Positions 42,599 to 55,992 of a stretch of 64,000 nucleotides of DNA are shown piece by piece; position 1 is the stretch's first letter, and each line of letters starts with the position of its first letter. The position numbers and the translations under genes are program-made. Source of the DNA: Agapanthus africanus (lineage: Eukaryota; Streptophyta; Magnoliopsida; Asparagales; Amaryllidaceae); the NCBI GenBank assembly GCA_030015575.1, contig JASDDO010000014.1:165263911-165327910 (forward strand), written 5' to 3'. The notes under the pieces were generated by a model. It saw only the letters and a program-made list of their open reading frames with translations, was not told where the DNA came from and searched no databases.

Positions 42599-42603
42599 GG
42601 TTC

Positions 42604-42622
42604 TGGCACGCCCTGTGGGACC
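42604..42622 (+). promoter_or_regulatory. Element D primer binding site
   Basis: TGGCACGCCCTGTGGGACC differs from the site of element C by one base and lies at the inner edge of the LTR. Confidence 0.75.
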
Positions 42623-42733
42623 TCTTTCTCTTTCCACTCCACACTTCGTGTCTCGTGATCGCGAACAAAATCACGGTTCGCTACGGTTGCCCTTGGGTTC
42701 GAGGTGCTAAAACTTGGTGTCTTACTCCTATGC

Positions 42734-45700
42734 AGAAAAATCAATAGCTTCTCATTGCACTGCTTGCAACAACAACTCCCCCTCCACCATAGCTAGAGGA
42801 GTGACAAAAGGGCCTAACGCGGCCTCCATTTTCTCAATGCCGGCGGGGCAGGTCACACAATCCACTACCAGAATGTTCTTCGTGACCATGCTCCCTCCTG
42901 TGAACTTTGGCACCTCAACGCCACAAGGAGAAGCTCCTAGAAAGTCGATCTTCGATCGGTTGGCAACCAAAACGGCTCCTATCAGCAAGACGTCAAACCC
43001 TAAAGCCTCAGTCTTCAACAGGATGAGGAAGAACTCGAGTGGGCCCGCAAAGAAGCCTGTGATACCAGAGGGAGCTACCCTAAAACGGCTTACTCTCCCT
43101 ACTCTTGCTGCGGGTGAGACCGATAAAAGTGCTTACTCTCCGAAACGGTCGGTCTTCGAAAGATTGGCCAACCCCGCTCCAACTCCAACAAGGACATTGA
43201 TCTTCAACTGGCTGACACCAACCGAAACTCCTGAGCAACGCAGGGGGAATGATGAATACGCCTTCAAAACCAAGGCAATTCCCATTCCAAGGTATGCTCG
43301 ACGTCTCCACAGGAAACTCTCCCTCTGGGCTCATCCCACCAGCTCCTATGGTGGATATTAACGCTGTTGTTCTAACTGAGAACAACTTTGATCTTCTCAG
43401 GAGAGTCCGCAAGAATTCTCCGACAGCGGTGCTGAAGAAATCACCTCCGCCAGTAGAGACCCCTTTGCGGCGACAGCCAGAGCAGCCTCGCCAATGTCTC
43501 TCTTCACAAATACATAGGGTCTGGAGAAACGTTCAAGACTCTGTGCTTAACAAAAATCATCGACCTAAAAGATCTAATGGCCGACAAGAAAAAGGCCTCT
43601 CCTTCACCATACATCGGGGGCTCGTTCCTAAACAGGTGCCTGTCACAATGGCTCAATCATCTCCAACTCCTCATAAAAGAACGAGGCCGGAGAAAATCCT
43701 ACCGTCCGCAACAAATTCCAAAGGAGATGAATCTAAACGCCCTAAGTCTAGGGACATTACCGTACATACGGTCTACATAGCCTCAGGGAAAGAAGAGAGC
43801 CCTGCCTCGGTGAGTCACCAACCTCAAACTCGGTCGTTGACAAAGGCTCAAGAGCAACAACAAAAGCTCTAAGAAATCCTGACCAAAATGGCAGCGCTCA
43901 TCGGACGAAAAGAAAGTCTAGATAAAGAGGCTGAACAGCTCCAAGAACAAGAGACCGATACAGAGTTATTGCGACAAGTGATGGAAAGAAAAGATAAGGG
44001 AGCTGCAGAGAAAGCTGCTAACACCAAGCAGATGGCTCTTCTATTCCAAGACATGGTAGGAATGATGATACAACCGAAACCCCCAGCCGAAATCCGCCAA
44101 TAGTTATCGAGGATGACAAAAGGGAAATATCAAACCCTCCTCTGGCCTTATCAGCGACTAAGAAAGAAACCATCTCCAAGGCAGCGCTGGATGACTACAT
44201 CGCTCAGCAAATAAGAGCTCACCAGACCAGTGAAGCTGCCAGCCAATTCGTCAGAACCGGGGGACCATATCCGGCCCGGTATGACCAAATTAAGTACCCT
44301 CCGGGATATACAATCCCCAAGTTCCATGCCTATAAAGAAACGGGAAATCCTCACCGGCATGTCACACAATTCAGAGCACTATGCAGCAATACTGGAGGCG
44401 AAGACAAACTGTTGCTTTGCCAATTTTTCGGAAGCTTGTCAGAGACAGCTTTTGAATGGTACTCGGAGCTCCAAAATGACTTCGTGAAAACCTTCTCCGA
44501 AATGGAACTGCTGTTCATGCAACGGTTTGCCAGCGCAAGTGAACGCATTCCGATCACAGCGCTGATCAATGCTAAGGTAAAGCCGGGAGAAACTTGTGTC
44601 CAATACGTGATCTGGTGGCGGAACCTATGGTCTAAGTGTGAACAGCGCATTGAAGAGTCTCCAGCCGTTGGCATGTTCATCAGGACCCTCGATCCTTAAT
44701 CGACTGTGTCCCAATTCATGACATTCTTCAAACCTAGCACCTTTCAGGCGCTGATAGACAAGTTGGCCCAAATGGATCAGATGGGCTATGTGCCTTCCTC
44801 CTTAAATAAAGACCCTCGAAATAACAAGGGTAAAGGGAAAGCGGCCTTTATTACCAATACGCAACAACAACCGAGTGGCCCAAACCTGGCTGCTCGCCAA
44901 AACAACGCGCTTCTGTGCCCGTCCTTAGAAGAAAGGCTAGGATGCGCTTACTCGTTCTCTCACGACATGACGAGAAGACTTTTTGAACTGGAAATGCATA
45001 ATAACCCCATCACATTGCCACACCCGCGACGTCAACAACCCCAATTACTGCTCCTATCACAGAATAGTGAGTCATCCAATTGAGAATTGCTACATCTTCA
45101 AAAATTGGGTTGAAAATCAGTACCAGCAGGAAAGTTCGCGCTGTCTGATAACTGGAGGGTAAACCCGCCCCAGAAACACGCTCCCAAAAAGGTGGACGCA
45201 CAGGGGGCATCGTGCTCGCTTATAGAGGAAGCTCCGTGGGAAGTAATTATTTCAAAAAAAAAAAAGATTGCTAAACGATTTACAAGCATGTCCAGCAATC
45301 AGGTGGAAAAGCCTACTTGAACCTGAAATTATTGAAGGGATGTTGAAGCCACGCCCCGTACCGAAAATTGTTGATAAGGGGAAAACCCCCAAGTCAAGCT
45401 TTCAAAGTCTTCTAAGAAAAATAAGAAGACTAAGAAACCCGTGCAGACTGCCGAGTATGATGACAGGCGCACAGAGCTTCAGAAATATATAGACGCACTG
45501 GAAAAATATAACCAGAAGGTGCGGACACCAGTCACGCTCGAAGAATTCCTCAAGCATATTCTTAAGGACGGAGACAGTAACAATGAAGAGTAAAATGACT
45601 CATCAGAAGAAATAGAAGACTATGTAGCAAGTTGCCACATAGTCTCCCATTCGTCGTTATATGGCGAAGATGCTCTCTTAGCGTCATAAAATGCTATGGA

Positions 45701-48700
45701 GGAACTGGGGGCAGAATCGGCGCTAAATTCCTGAGACTGCCAGAAGATGACCCGATTGAGAGATTTTTAAACGAAGCCTTTCAAAGAAGTAAAGACGACC
45801 GAGAACGCGCGACAGACATATATGAAAAGGTTAAGCGTCAGCATCTGAATAAAGAAGCTGCGGTGAGAACAAGTTGTAAAGCGCTCCGACCAAACCAAAA
45901 CACACCTGCAATAAATAAGAGCAGGATCAAAACTGAGAAGCGATTCGCCAAAGCTCTCTCAATGGGGATGAAGCTGCCACATCTCATGAAGTACACTTCT
46001 GGAGTCCCAAACTTCGACAGCGGAGATTCAAATCTAAAATTCTGCCTATATCATCGAAGGGTCGCCCACCCTATTGAGGAATGCAGTGCCTTGAAGAAGT
46101 GGTGGCAATGATATGTTGCCTATTGAAAACACTTCATGAAGGGGAACGTGAAGCTCACGCTCATCAAAGTAAGAACGACAAGACAAACGCGCATGAAAAA
46201 ATGACTGAAAACTATCATATGGTTGGTACCAGTTCAAAAGGAGAAAAACCTCCAGTTCTCACGTTCGGAAGCGATTCCGAGAATGAAACGTCCTTCAACC
46301 CTCTTTTCGAAGACTCCACCTCGCAAAAAGAAGAGGAGGAGAAGAACTGCGAGATTATTCAGCTGCGTAACCGTACGCTACCTGATTGATATGAAAAATT
46401 AAGTCTTTTAGCGTTTCCTAAATACCGCAATAAATAACGGTTACGCAAATAGCTAGCCGATAGTGAGTACGGGTCGTCCATAGGGAAATGCTAAACTATT
46501 AATCTTGTTTTAGATGAGTTAATAGAAAAGGATTTGAGAAATATATTATAAAACTAGCTTTTAAGATCCCTTACGATAAGCAAGGAGTTTCTTTTGTTAG
46601 CATCATCACTTCAAAATCAATGAAAAGAAGGAAGAAGATGAAATCTATTTAGAAAAACAATTCAATTTAACTACTAAAATTAAATGCGAAGAAATAAATT
46701 GCAGAAAAGTAAGGAGACAAAAAATAAAAATTAATCTACTTTTTATTAATAAAAATTTGCATTACAGAATTTAATTGGCTAAAAGAAAAGTGCTAAAAAA
46801 CTAAAAACCCTAGATCGAAAACCTCTATTGAAACCCTTAGATTGCTGCTCGGTCATTTATATAGGCTCTGTAACTTGATACCCCAGATGTCATCTCGATG
46901 TATGTGAAAAGATTATCATACCCTTGAAATTTCACATCGAACAGCCACTAATTGACCGCGGAATTGCCGCTGTTTGCTTCATATGGCCGCTGAACTGCCG
47001 CCTTATGGTGAGATTGCGTTTCCAGATTTTTTTCCCCTTTTTCTCTCGATTTTAGGAGATCTTTTCAACAATAAAATTCTGAAAATATTGTTTTATTTTT
47101 ATAGTTACGAGAATCTTCAATTTGCTCCTAAATTTGGCAGATTTGGTTTGTTAACTTGATTTGATTTGGATCTCCTACTCATGTTTGTAGCCCTAACTGA
47201 TTTGTTATTTTAATACCTGCATAATATCTCAAATCAAATCATTAGTAGTATTTATTTTCTTTGAGATAATATTCCAACAATTTATTCACAAATAAATTAC
47301 TTAATGGTTTAAGAAATTCAAGGATATTTGATATGATATGATATGCACATCTTAATAATAATGGTCAAGAATCACATGGATATTTTATTTAAATATGATA
47401 TGCATATAATACACCCAATTATACTAATTATAAGTTAGGAAACATATGACAAAATCTTTTTACACATAAACCTACATATATTCTTAAATTATAAATAACA
47501 CTATTTAGTAATTAATAATAATAGGGAAAATGATCGTACAAATGTGCAATAAATATGACTAATCACTACCTGAGAAGAATCTCGGACCTGTAAACAAAGG
47601 TTCGAATAGAAAAGTCAAAGGCAAATAGAAAATGCCAGAGGAAATCGCCCTTGATGAAGAAGCAGTAAAAGAGCTCATCGCAAAGGACCCGCCTAAGAAA
47701 ATAAGGTAGATTATAACGCCCTAGCACATTTGAGGAAAATACTCTCGCAGCTAAGCATATTAGATACTCTCCTCCTGTCCAAAGAGGCACGAGATTCCCT
47801 GATCAAGGCCTTACAAGAGCCCGATCAGTTTTAAACTTTCCTCGCAGAAGAGAAGATGAAACATGAACTGGCAGAGGCCCACACGACTGATATTACATTC
47901 AGCGATGAAGATCTACTCCTCGGTACGTTCGAACATAATCACCCGTTATACGTCACCGGGTACTGCCACGACTTCAAGATAAGGAAAATCGTTGTTGACA
48001 ACGGATCCTCCGTTAATCTTCTCAACATGAAAGTGCTGAAAGAAATTTGTATGAATTTTCAGCACCTTGCCCAAGATAAAATTACCATATCTGGGTTCGA
48101 CTCACAGTCGTCACGGACACTTAGGTCCGTAATACTGACGCTACGCTTCGGGCTGCTCGTCACTGATATCAAATTTCATGTCATTGACGCTAAGATTTGC
48201 TACAACGCCCTACTCAGTAGGCCTTGGTTGAAGGAGTATAAAATCATCCCTTCTACACAATATCAGTGTATGAAGTATTTCAAGGACGGCTCAGAGTACA
48301 CCGTCATGGGAGAGCTAAATCCGTTCCCCGTAAACGAAGTCCAGAAATACGAAGACGCAAAGTACTTTTTACCAGACTTCGAGGATACTGAAAGGTACCA
48401 CAGGTCGAAGAGTAAATAAAAATCTATCGCCACTATCCCGATCTTTAGGATCGATACTGAGGAAGACAAAGAAATAGTCTACTCGGGGAAGCCCAAAAAA
48501 AAGCCCGGACCATCCACCCCGATATTGGTCTTTGGCAACGATTCCGAGAATGAAACCAATGCAGTATTCTTCATTCGCCCATCAATACAAACTCTTGCCG
48601 AAACGGATCAAAGTCTATAGGTTACAATGGCTCCGTCTCGACACTACAAGGAACTTGATGCGCTCAATACATACAGCGTACAAGAACTGCAAACTTTCTA

Positions 48701-50690
48701 TGTACCTCCTAGACGAAGGGGCGAAAAGAGGATCCTCTTCTACAAATCCACGGAGACCAAAATAGAAAAAGAAATCTGGCATGGTGCCGATTTTGCACTG
48801 GACAGGCTTCAACCCATCGATCTGCCAAGATATTACGTAGAGGGATTGAAAGAACTGTTAAGATGCCAAGACGTACCCCTCGAACAAACTGTTGGACAAG
48901 CCCAATTCTATTAAAAGATTTGAGATACTCTCGGGACTTAGCGAAAGAAGCCCAATGGGAAGATAGAAACAACTGGACTCGGATATGTTCGGTCCAAGAA
49001 ACGGGAGAAAGTTTATAGTTGCTACGTCATAAACAACTTGAGTGAAGAAGAAAATGTCCTTCCAGATAGCCGTGGCGTCAAATCGGAGCGAGATCCCGCT
49101 TTGAAAATGTTAAGTCAATCGTTCGAAGAACAAATCGACAAGCTAATAAAAGAAGCTTATCAAACGAGCCGAGACAATCATAGCCGCGAAATGGCCTTAT
49201 ATGAAAGGGCCAAGACGCATCGTCTCAGTCAGCAATCTGCAGAGAAAGTAGACCGTAACGCTCTTAATCCCCAGCCTGCTATGTGTTCTCGCAAAAGGGG
49301 AAAATCCCGAAATGGAGGTAAAAACAGGGCAAAGAATGCAAGCAACATTCGAAGACAACAAAGCGGGTCCAAGACGTCGTTCAATCAAGAAAACCTCGAT
49401 TGGAGCCCGTCCTTTATAAAGAAGAGAGGTCGGGAATACTTTTTCCCTCAAAACAAGATAGGGAAAATATTCAACCTTGTCATGAAGCACCAAATGATGA
49501 CGCTTCCAGAGTCCCGGCACCCCAAAAAAATAAACGAGGTCCATCATCCGGATTATTGCTCCTATCACCGAGCAATAGGCCACCCCCTTGAAGACTGCTT
49601 CACCTTCAAGGATTGGGTGGAAGACCAGTATCAATAAGGCAGATTCTTTTTATCCGACAGCTGGAAGATAAGCCTGCAGCGAAAACACGAGCCAAAAAGG
49701 ACCTACATCGTCATATTAAGACCAGCTCAACTGCAAAAAGGGAAGCGTACTCGTACGTGCTATATGATAACACTCTCAAAAGAGAATGGGCGTGAAAGTA
49801 TGTGTGATCTCTTCAGGTGCTTTGCTAATGAAGACGAGGACGAGGTGATCTCAGAGTTTCCACCAGCGCCAAAAGAGCTGGAGGACGGGACACACACCAC
49901 GGCGGACAACTTAAGAAAAATTGACTTAGGGACAGAAAATGATCCGAGGCTGACGTTCATCAGTGAGCTACTAACTGAAAAACAGGTAGCCACTTTAAAA
50001 GAAGTGCTCATGCAGTATAAAGACTACTTTGCATGGAACTATTCTGAAATGCCAGGTCTAGATCCAAAAGTAGCGGTGCATAAATTGGCCATATCGCCAG
50101 GCATAAAGCCAATCAAATAGGCACCAAGAAAGATGCGGCTTGAACTTGAGATGAGTATCAACGCTGAAGTCAAGAAACTAATCGACTCCAGCTTCATCTA
50201 AGAGGTTCAATATCCCGATTGGATCGCTAACATCGTTCTAGTGATGAAGAAAAATGAGACGGTTCGCATCTGCATGGACTTTCGGGACCTCAAAAAAAGT
50301 TTTCCCGACTGATTACTTCCCAGTGCCCGTCACCGAGCTGATGATTGATAACACGTCCACTCACGAAGTCTTCTCCTTCATGGATGGATCATTAGAATAC
50401 AATCAAATAAAAATGGATCCGAAAGACTAGAAGCATACCACCTTCTGGACCCCGTTGGGCATATTCTGTTATAGGATGATGCCTTTCGGTTTGAAAAACG
50501 CCGGTGCTACCTACCAGAGGGCCATGATAAAGATTTTCGATGACATCATATATGAGATTGTCGAATGCTACATCTACGACCTTGTGGTGAAGAGAAAATC
50601 TCATGATGAATATTGGGAACATTTAAAAATAGTGTTCTAACGTCTTCGGAAGTATAATCTGAAGATGAACCCTCTAAACTGGCCATATCG
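42734..50690 (+). pseudogene. Element D gag-pol, broken and truncated
   Basis: Homologous along its length to element C. The initiating ATG of C aligns with ATA near 42748. Recognisable parts: N-terminal SVFDRL-like repeats (42940-43220), capsid (44230-44760) with a TAA at 44698, a zinc-knuckle module near 45050-45170, a second near 46030-46110, protease IVVDNGSSVNLL near 47986-48024, a third zinc-knuckle module near 49550-49600, and reverse transcriptase from about 50000. Numerous stops and frameshifts occur, for example at 43870, 44101, 50118 and 50200. The RT metal site reads YIYD instead of YIDD (near 50570). Homology stops within RT at about 50680, so RNase H and integrase are deleted. 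The solo LTR splits the frame at 46383. Confidence 0.85.
46383..47565 (-). repeat. Solo LTR of the element A family
   Basis: It starts TGATTGATATG, ends AATCA, and is flanked by CTACC at 46378-46382 and 47566-47570. It is 1183 bp, shorter than the LTRs of A (about 1.5 kb) because of internal deletions. Removing it and one duplication rejoins the frame of element D exactly in the phrase LRNRTLPEKNLGP, which is also in element C. No interior or second LTR is present, so it arose by LTR-LTR recombination. Confidence 0.93.
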
Positions 50691-50712
50691 TCGGAGCTGA
50701 TGATTGATAACT

Positions 50713-50850
50713 CTGAAATGAGTGCATAAACTAGAAACTCCGAAATGGGTGAATAAACTAGAAACTCCGAAATGAGTACATAAACTAAAAATTCTGAAAT
50801 GAGTGAATAAATTATAAACTCTGAAATGAGTACATTAAACTATTTCGCGC
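50713..50850. repeat. 27-bp tandem repeat, about five units
   Basis: Units resemble AAACTCCGAAATGAGTGAATA. They lie between the truncated RT and the end of the antisense gene, the same place that holds the structured zone in element C. Confidence 0.8.
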
Positions 50851-50973
50851 CGGATCAAGACATCAAGAAACAAAAAGGTGCATGCGAATACAAAAATATA
50901 CATATTTTTTATTCATGAATCAAAGTGTTTGAAATATACAATTTATAAAGAAAAAGAGATACAATTGTGATCT

Positions 50974-53900
50974 CTAAGAGGACGAGGTTTTTAGTAAAAC
51001 GGTGACCCGCTCATTCTCCTGCCGGAGCTCATTCTCGCGCTCCACTATTGCAGCCAGCAGCGCTTCGATTTGAACTTGTTGTTGCAAGCACGAAGTAAGC
51101 TTCTCAGAAATCTCCTATTTAGCAACTTCATAGCCCTGCATTCCTCGCTCTGTAAAATCAAGGTCCCGTTTCAGCGGCTTTCTTTTGAAAATGCACCCTT
51201 GAAGGTGTCCAAAGATGACCGAGAGCCGCACAACATTAGCTTCTACTTGAGCACGCAATTGTCTTGACTCTTTAAAATCCATTTCATACTCCTTCTACTT
51301 CAGGACCAGCTTTTGCTCATAGTATTGAATGAAAGCAGTACATTGTTCGATTCACACGGTCAATTGAGCCTTTGAGGATAAGGCCTCAGGCATGAGATGC
51401 TTGCGCTCGATCTCATGGAGGCAATCCTCGATTTGCTTACAATAATCAACCTAGATACTGACGAAGTCTTCGTTATGGAAAGTCACAAGAGTCGCCAGCA
51501 TTGGGTTGACTTCGTTGGAAAAGTCCCCAGCAGAAGTGAGAGCCTTGACATTAAGGTTTTCAATAATTCGCTCAGCATACGCCTTCTATTTTCTGCACCT
51601 CTGGAAAATTGACATTTAGCGAAGGGTCCTGCGGGCATAGCTATACGGGATTCAACAGGAATTGAAACCAGCAGAGCTGCTACAGATAAAGATGGGTCAA
51701 ATCTCTGTTTAAATAAAAAAAATGAATAAGATCTAACCTACCAATAGTTAGAAGCGGCAAATCTAAGAGCATAGAGGGCTCAGCCATTTCCTCATCTTCT
51801 CCTTCGAGCCGTAAGACTGTAGTCAGTACAGGAAAATTCTTATTACGGATGGATTACTTATAGAAAGTTGAGATCAGAAATGAAAATATACTAACCAACT
51901 CCAGAAGGAGGGACATGTCCTAATTGGAGGGCGAAGTGCGAAGTTAACAGTTGGCCCAGATGGTTGAAAAGCACTTCTGTAAGATTGCAACAATATACAT
52001 CAAGCAATTAATATAAGGAGTAATATCAATGCTGAAGGAAAAAAAGAAAATTGAAGGAAAAATTAAATTATGTCGCTACGCTTTAGAAGACTCAGGGAAG
52101 TGCAAAGGAGATAGGTAGAGCGATAACGGTCATGGTTCTAGCTGACGGGGGTTCTTCAATCAGCAGATTTCCAGGGTTGGCCATGCCTATACCAGAAATA
52201 AAGAAAACGTTAGCAAATATGTATAGCAGAAATAAGAATTTGAAAGTAATAGCACGGAAGGTACCTGTGGATTTCATAAGAACCGACAATGTGGGAACCA
52301 TGATTGTATCAGGAGCATCACTAGTCGTGATAGCTTCTTCGACTTCCACCACCACAGAGGAGACAGATTCAAAATTTGCGCCCTTATCTCCCGAATCTAT
52401 AAAGGCTGTCACTATGCTAGCATTACCCGCGGATACAGGAGATCCACCGGGAGGAGTGGCAGTTGGAGCAATATTAGACTCAAGATGAAGACCCTCCGTC
52501 CTAAAATCTCCGGATGCCGCCACCTCATCTGCAGCCCCAGCGTCTGAACTTGTCCCTGCTATATCATTAAAAAGAGGAATGTTAAAATTTGGATAAGTTG
52601 CTACTTAAGGAAATCTGGAAAATAGGTGAAATCCTACCAGGTTTTATCCAAACATTAGGCCGTGCTTTCCCTAGAACCAAAAGTTTCGCCTCCTCGAGAA
52701 CCGCACGTATGATGTGCCTGTAGGCGATCGACATGGCAGGGGGATGCCCTCCGTAAAAGCGCTAGGGGTTCGCGTTTCACTTGAGCCGGCATTAGTGGCT
52801 AAGCTGGCCCGATACTCCCTTGCTACATGCCTCCGATGTTTCTCCTCGGCTTTAGCTTTATGAAGGGATCTCTCCAGAACAACCGACAGAGGAAGATCCT
52901 CATTTGAATCAGACTAGGAACTGCTACAACATCCTTCATCGTCTGCTTTAACGACGCTTCCCGTAGTAACGCATAGGTGGCCCGAGCAATAGTCGGCAGC
53001 TCTGAAGATTCTATAGGGATCGTAGAATGAGGAATATCCTCTATGCTAGCACCCAAAAATGGCACCTCGCTCGAAATAACGCTAGTTACAGATGTTCCTC
53101 CAAGGAAAAGAAAGGAGTCAAGGTGTAGGCAAAATGAGCTAAATGTTCTAAAACGCATAAAATAAATCATACTAAGGCCCATGGAAGCACGAAGCCTCTC
53201 ATCTTCCTTGTATGTTTTAATGGATTCCCAAAGAGCCTCTTCAACGGAGATTCCTGTTAAAAAAGTGTTAAATAAAACGCAATAACATTTTACTCTAAGA
53301 TATATAAAGAGTATAGATGATGTGTACCCAACGCTGCAAGGGCAACAAGCACTGCTTGCTCACGGGCCAATCGTTCGGAAGCCTCAAAAGTGGCCTGGAG
53401 ATCAGTCGCCGCGTTCTCATCGATAGAAGCTTCAGGACAAAAAAATCGTCATTGGTCCCGTATTCTGATAGACCTTCATTATAGGGAGCATGGGGCTCTT
53501 GACCAAAGACAATATCGGCTGAAAACATGGATTTCTCCTTCTTTTGCAACCAAGAGCAACTCCCGACGATAAGAGCTTTCTCTTTGTTGGCATCTTGGGG
53601 CGGCGTGTTCTGATGTCCGAGTCAATGTCTGACTCGGGAAACGTTGTAGACATCACATCGGGTTGTGGTTTAGCCATCGACACTATCGGAAAAACATGCG
53701 GAGCTAATACCGCATTGCCCTCTCTCAGGGAAGGAAGGATGACTGCGTGTCGTTTCTGCAGGACCGCAGGGTTGCTAGACAGAACGGAATCCTTATGATC
53801 AAGGTGTATCCGCCTCTCTTCTTTGATAATAGCGCCCGTTGCGTGTTGATACTAGGCTACATAGTCGTTTAAAGCTCTCGGAATATGACTCGGTTCAGCC

Positions 53901-54316
53901 ATCCGGAAGTGAGACCTCGTGTTCAATTGCATAAAATGGTGGATCGCATTGCGAACGGTTTCCTCTGAAGCAACCGGATTGAAAAGAAACACCTTGAGAG
54001 GAACTCCCTGATCTTAGCCTAATTGTTGAGCAAAATGATGTGGGTTATACCTCATGAACAGTACTGAGGCATTTTGCCTGAACACCAAAAATCCCGGCCT
54101 AATAGAATACAGATGTACAATTTCCCTAGCCTTTAAACCAAAAACCCCATCTTTGAACATGTCATGAAACAGCTGGAGCACTTTTGAAGATTCTTTGCCA
54201 ATAGTCAAGACCCTATCAACAAAAGTCATGCTATTCCCAACAATGCACTGATGCAAAAGCAACCGTCGAGCTGCCCGTTGTGTTGGATCGGAAGAGAAAG
54301 CATTGATCAACCGCAT
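50974..54316 (-). pseudogene. Element D antisense mobile-domain gene, partial
   Basis: Homologue of the antisense gene of C. At the 5' side 54316-54014 corresponds to its mobile-domain segment (KAREIVHLYSIRPGFLVFRQN). Then come the basic segment (TRRPKMPTKRK, about 53600), the TMRDALKSLEASL-like part (about 52930), acidic Ala/Pro-rich exons, and the coiled-coil C-terminus ending in a TAG at 50974-50976. Intron borders survive: exon 52265-52555 is bounded by AG and GT, is 291 nt long and is phase 1 at both ends, as in C. Stop codons (for example near 51117) and loss of the first half make it non-functional. Confidence 0.75.
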
Positions 54317-54340
54317 GACCCGGAGGAAGAAGCTAAAGCC

Positions 54341-55656
54341 TTAGCTGGGTTTCCTTCGAGGTGGATCATCTTCGGTAAGAAAGACCGACTCCTAAGCTCG
54401 TTCCCAATGATCTAGGAGCGAAGGAAATAGAAAGAAGACGAAGGACATGACTACAAATGTTGTAATCACAAATGTTGTAATCACGAATAATTACACGTGC
54501 TCACACACTGTTGGATGTTATTCATCCCATTCACAATGCTAAGGAAAGTAATATTTTACTTTTTTAATGAGATCTAAAGTACGCTAACAATATGTTCTTG
54601 TTGTTAAATTTGAAGTTAAAAGGCAGTAGAAAAAAATTATGGACTTTGCAATTGTAGATTTAAACTTTTGCACCTCATTTTCAATACTAAAGAAAATATT
54701 AATTTAGTGGACAATGAATTGAAACACCCAACATTTTATATATTCGGAATTCATAATAATTCCTATCAAATTTAGTCGAAAAATTAATGGAGAGGATGGC
54801 TTATGCAATCCGACCATCCATAGGTTGTTGAAAAACTAACATTTTATATGCAAAAATTTAAAGGCAATTCGTATATACGTCATCCCAAAAATTTAGTTAA
54901 CTTTATAGATGGCTATCTAAATATAATGATTTCATATATATCTCCAAAACCTTGTCACTTTTGAAACACCGCCATGTTTCTAGTTACTTATAGTCAATGT
55001 AACTTAATAACATGACGGAACTGATTAATGAAGGCTAGTTAAATTTCTTAGATATGTGACGAATCTTTTGCCTAAACTAGAAGGCATTATAATGTACATC
55101 AAATTCTTTTATGGAGAAATAAACTCTTACCATTGAAAAGACAAAAACGTATTTATCATTGTCTTTATCATTATAACGAGAAACGAAAGGATTCATATGT
55201 CTTTTTCTATTTTTTACCTGATTGAAAATTTAAAAAATGAGATAATTTCCTTAAGCTCTCAAAGATTTCACCCTTCTCTCTCTCACTCTCTCTCTCTCCA
55301 CCCTTTTCTCCCTTTTTCAAAGTAAAAAAATATCAATAAAAACCATGAAAGTTACACAAAACCCCTTGACCATTACAGTTTACTTGCCAACTAAAGTTAC
55401 TTAATATGATCACCAATCTTTTTGTATTTTAAATCTTACATTGCATAGTTATCTATATAAAGGTCTAAAGATAATTTAGCTCAAAATATTTGTGAATGCT
55501 CGTAGATTATGATACGCCAATATACCATGTTAAAACAAATTGTTGGGAATATATGATTTATTATAAATTTCAAATATTTAAAATTTAAGTTTACAATATG
55601 CATCTATTGTAATCCATTGGACATTAATATATAAATACCCAACCATGATCTAAAAG
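54341..55656. other. AT-rich intergenic DNA
   Basis: No gene or recognisable element. A CT-rich microsatellite lies at about 55275-55300. AATAAA on the minus strand at 55557-55562 may serve the small gene at 55657. Confidence 0.6.
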
Positions 55657-55932
55657 TTAATTTGTAATGTTGGGATACACACCCAAACATTCCATCGGCG
55701 TATGTTTAAAGCAATAAAAAGGGTGACAAGCACAACATGCAGCTCCTGGCCATGAATAACTCTTTTGTGAAATCAGATCGCTTTCCATGTTATTATCGAT
55801 GTCGTTGACGGGTGCTAAGGCCATTTCATCGTATGTCATTGCGATTCTTGCCTCAACAAGCCCCTGAAAGAACATAGATGGAAGCAACAATACAAGAATA
55901 GCAAGACCTATTGAATAGTTTAAGACTTCCAT
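55657..55932 (-). CDS. Small secreted cysteine-containing protein, unknown family
   Basis: 91 codons, single exon. Residues 1-28 form a good signal peptide: a short N-region, hydrophobic IGLAILVLLLPSMFF and a small-residue cleavage site near VEA. The mature part of about 63 residues is acidic at first and ends in a compact cysteine cluster (PGAACCACHPFYCFKHTPMEC), with five cysteines in all. A minus-strand TATA box (GTATAAAT, plus 55985-55992) is about 55 bp upstream of the ATG and an AATAAA lies about 100 bp downstream, so a transcription unit is plausible. I do not recognise the family. The odd cysteine number argues against a classical defensin. It is the best candidate for a host gene in the window but could be a chance ORF. 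Confidence 0.5.
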   Translation of the reverse strand: MEVLNYSIGLAILVLLLPSMFFQGLVEARIAMTYDEMALAPVNDIDNNMESDLISQKSYSWPGAACCACHPFYCFKHTPMECLGVYPNITN

Positions 55933-55984
55933 TATCTTTGATCTTCTTAGACTTTGAGATAATCTAACCTTCTTTACTCTTACA

Positions 55985-55992
55985 ATTTATAC
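55985..55992 (-). promoter_or_regulatory. TATA box of the small secreted-protein gene
   Basis: The minus strand reads GGGTATAAATTG. A start of transcription about 30 bp further would leave a short leader before the ATG at 55932. Confidence 0.45.

Larger units (their letters stand above)
40230..54340 (+). mobile_element. Element D: degraded Tat-like relative of element C
   Basis: The left end TGTTCCC at 40230 matches the terminus of element C. It has one LTR, the same primer site as C, a decayed gag-pol on plus and the mobile-domain gene on minus, the same relative arrangement as C. RNase H, integrase, the first half of the antisense gene and the 3' LTR are missing. The right edge near 54340 is where similarity to the antisense gene of C stops. 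Many stop codons and frameshifts make it older than C. The solo LTR at 46383-47565 entered later. Confidence 0.82.
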
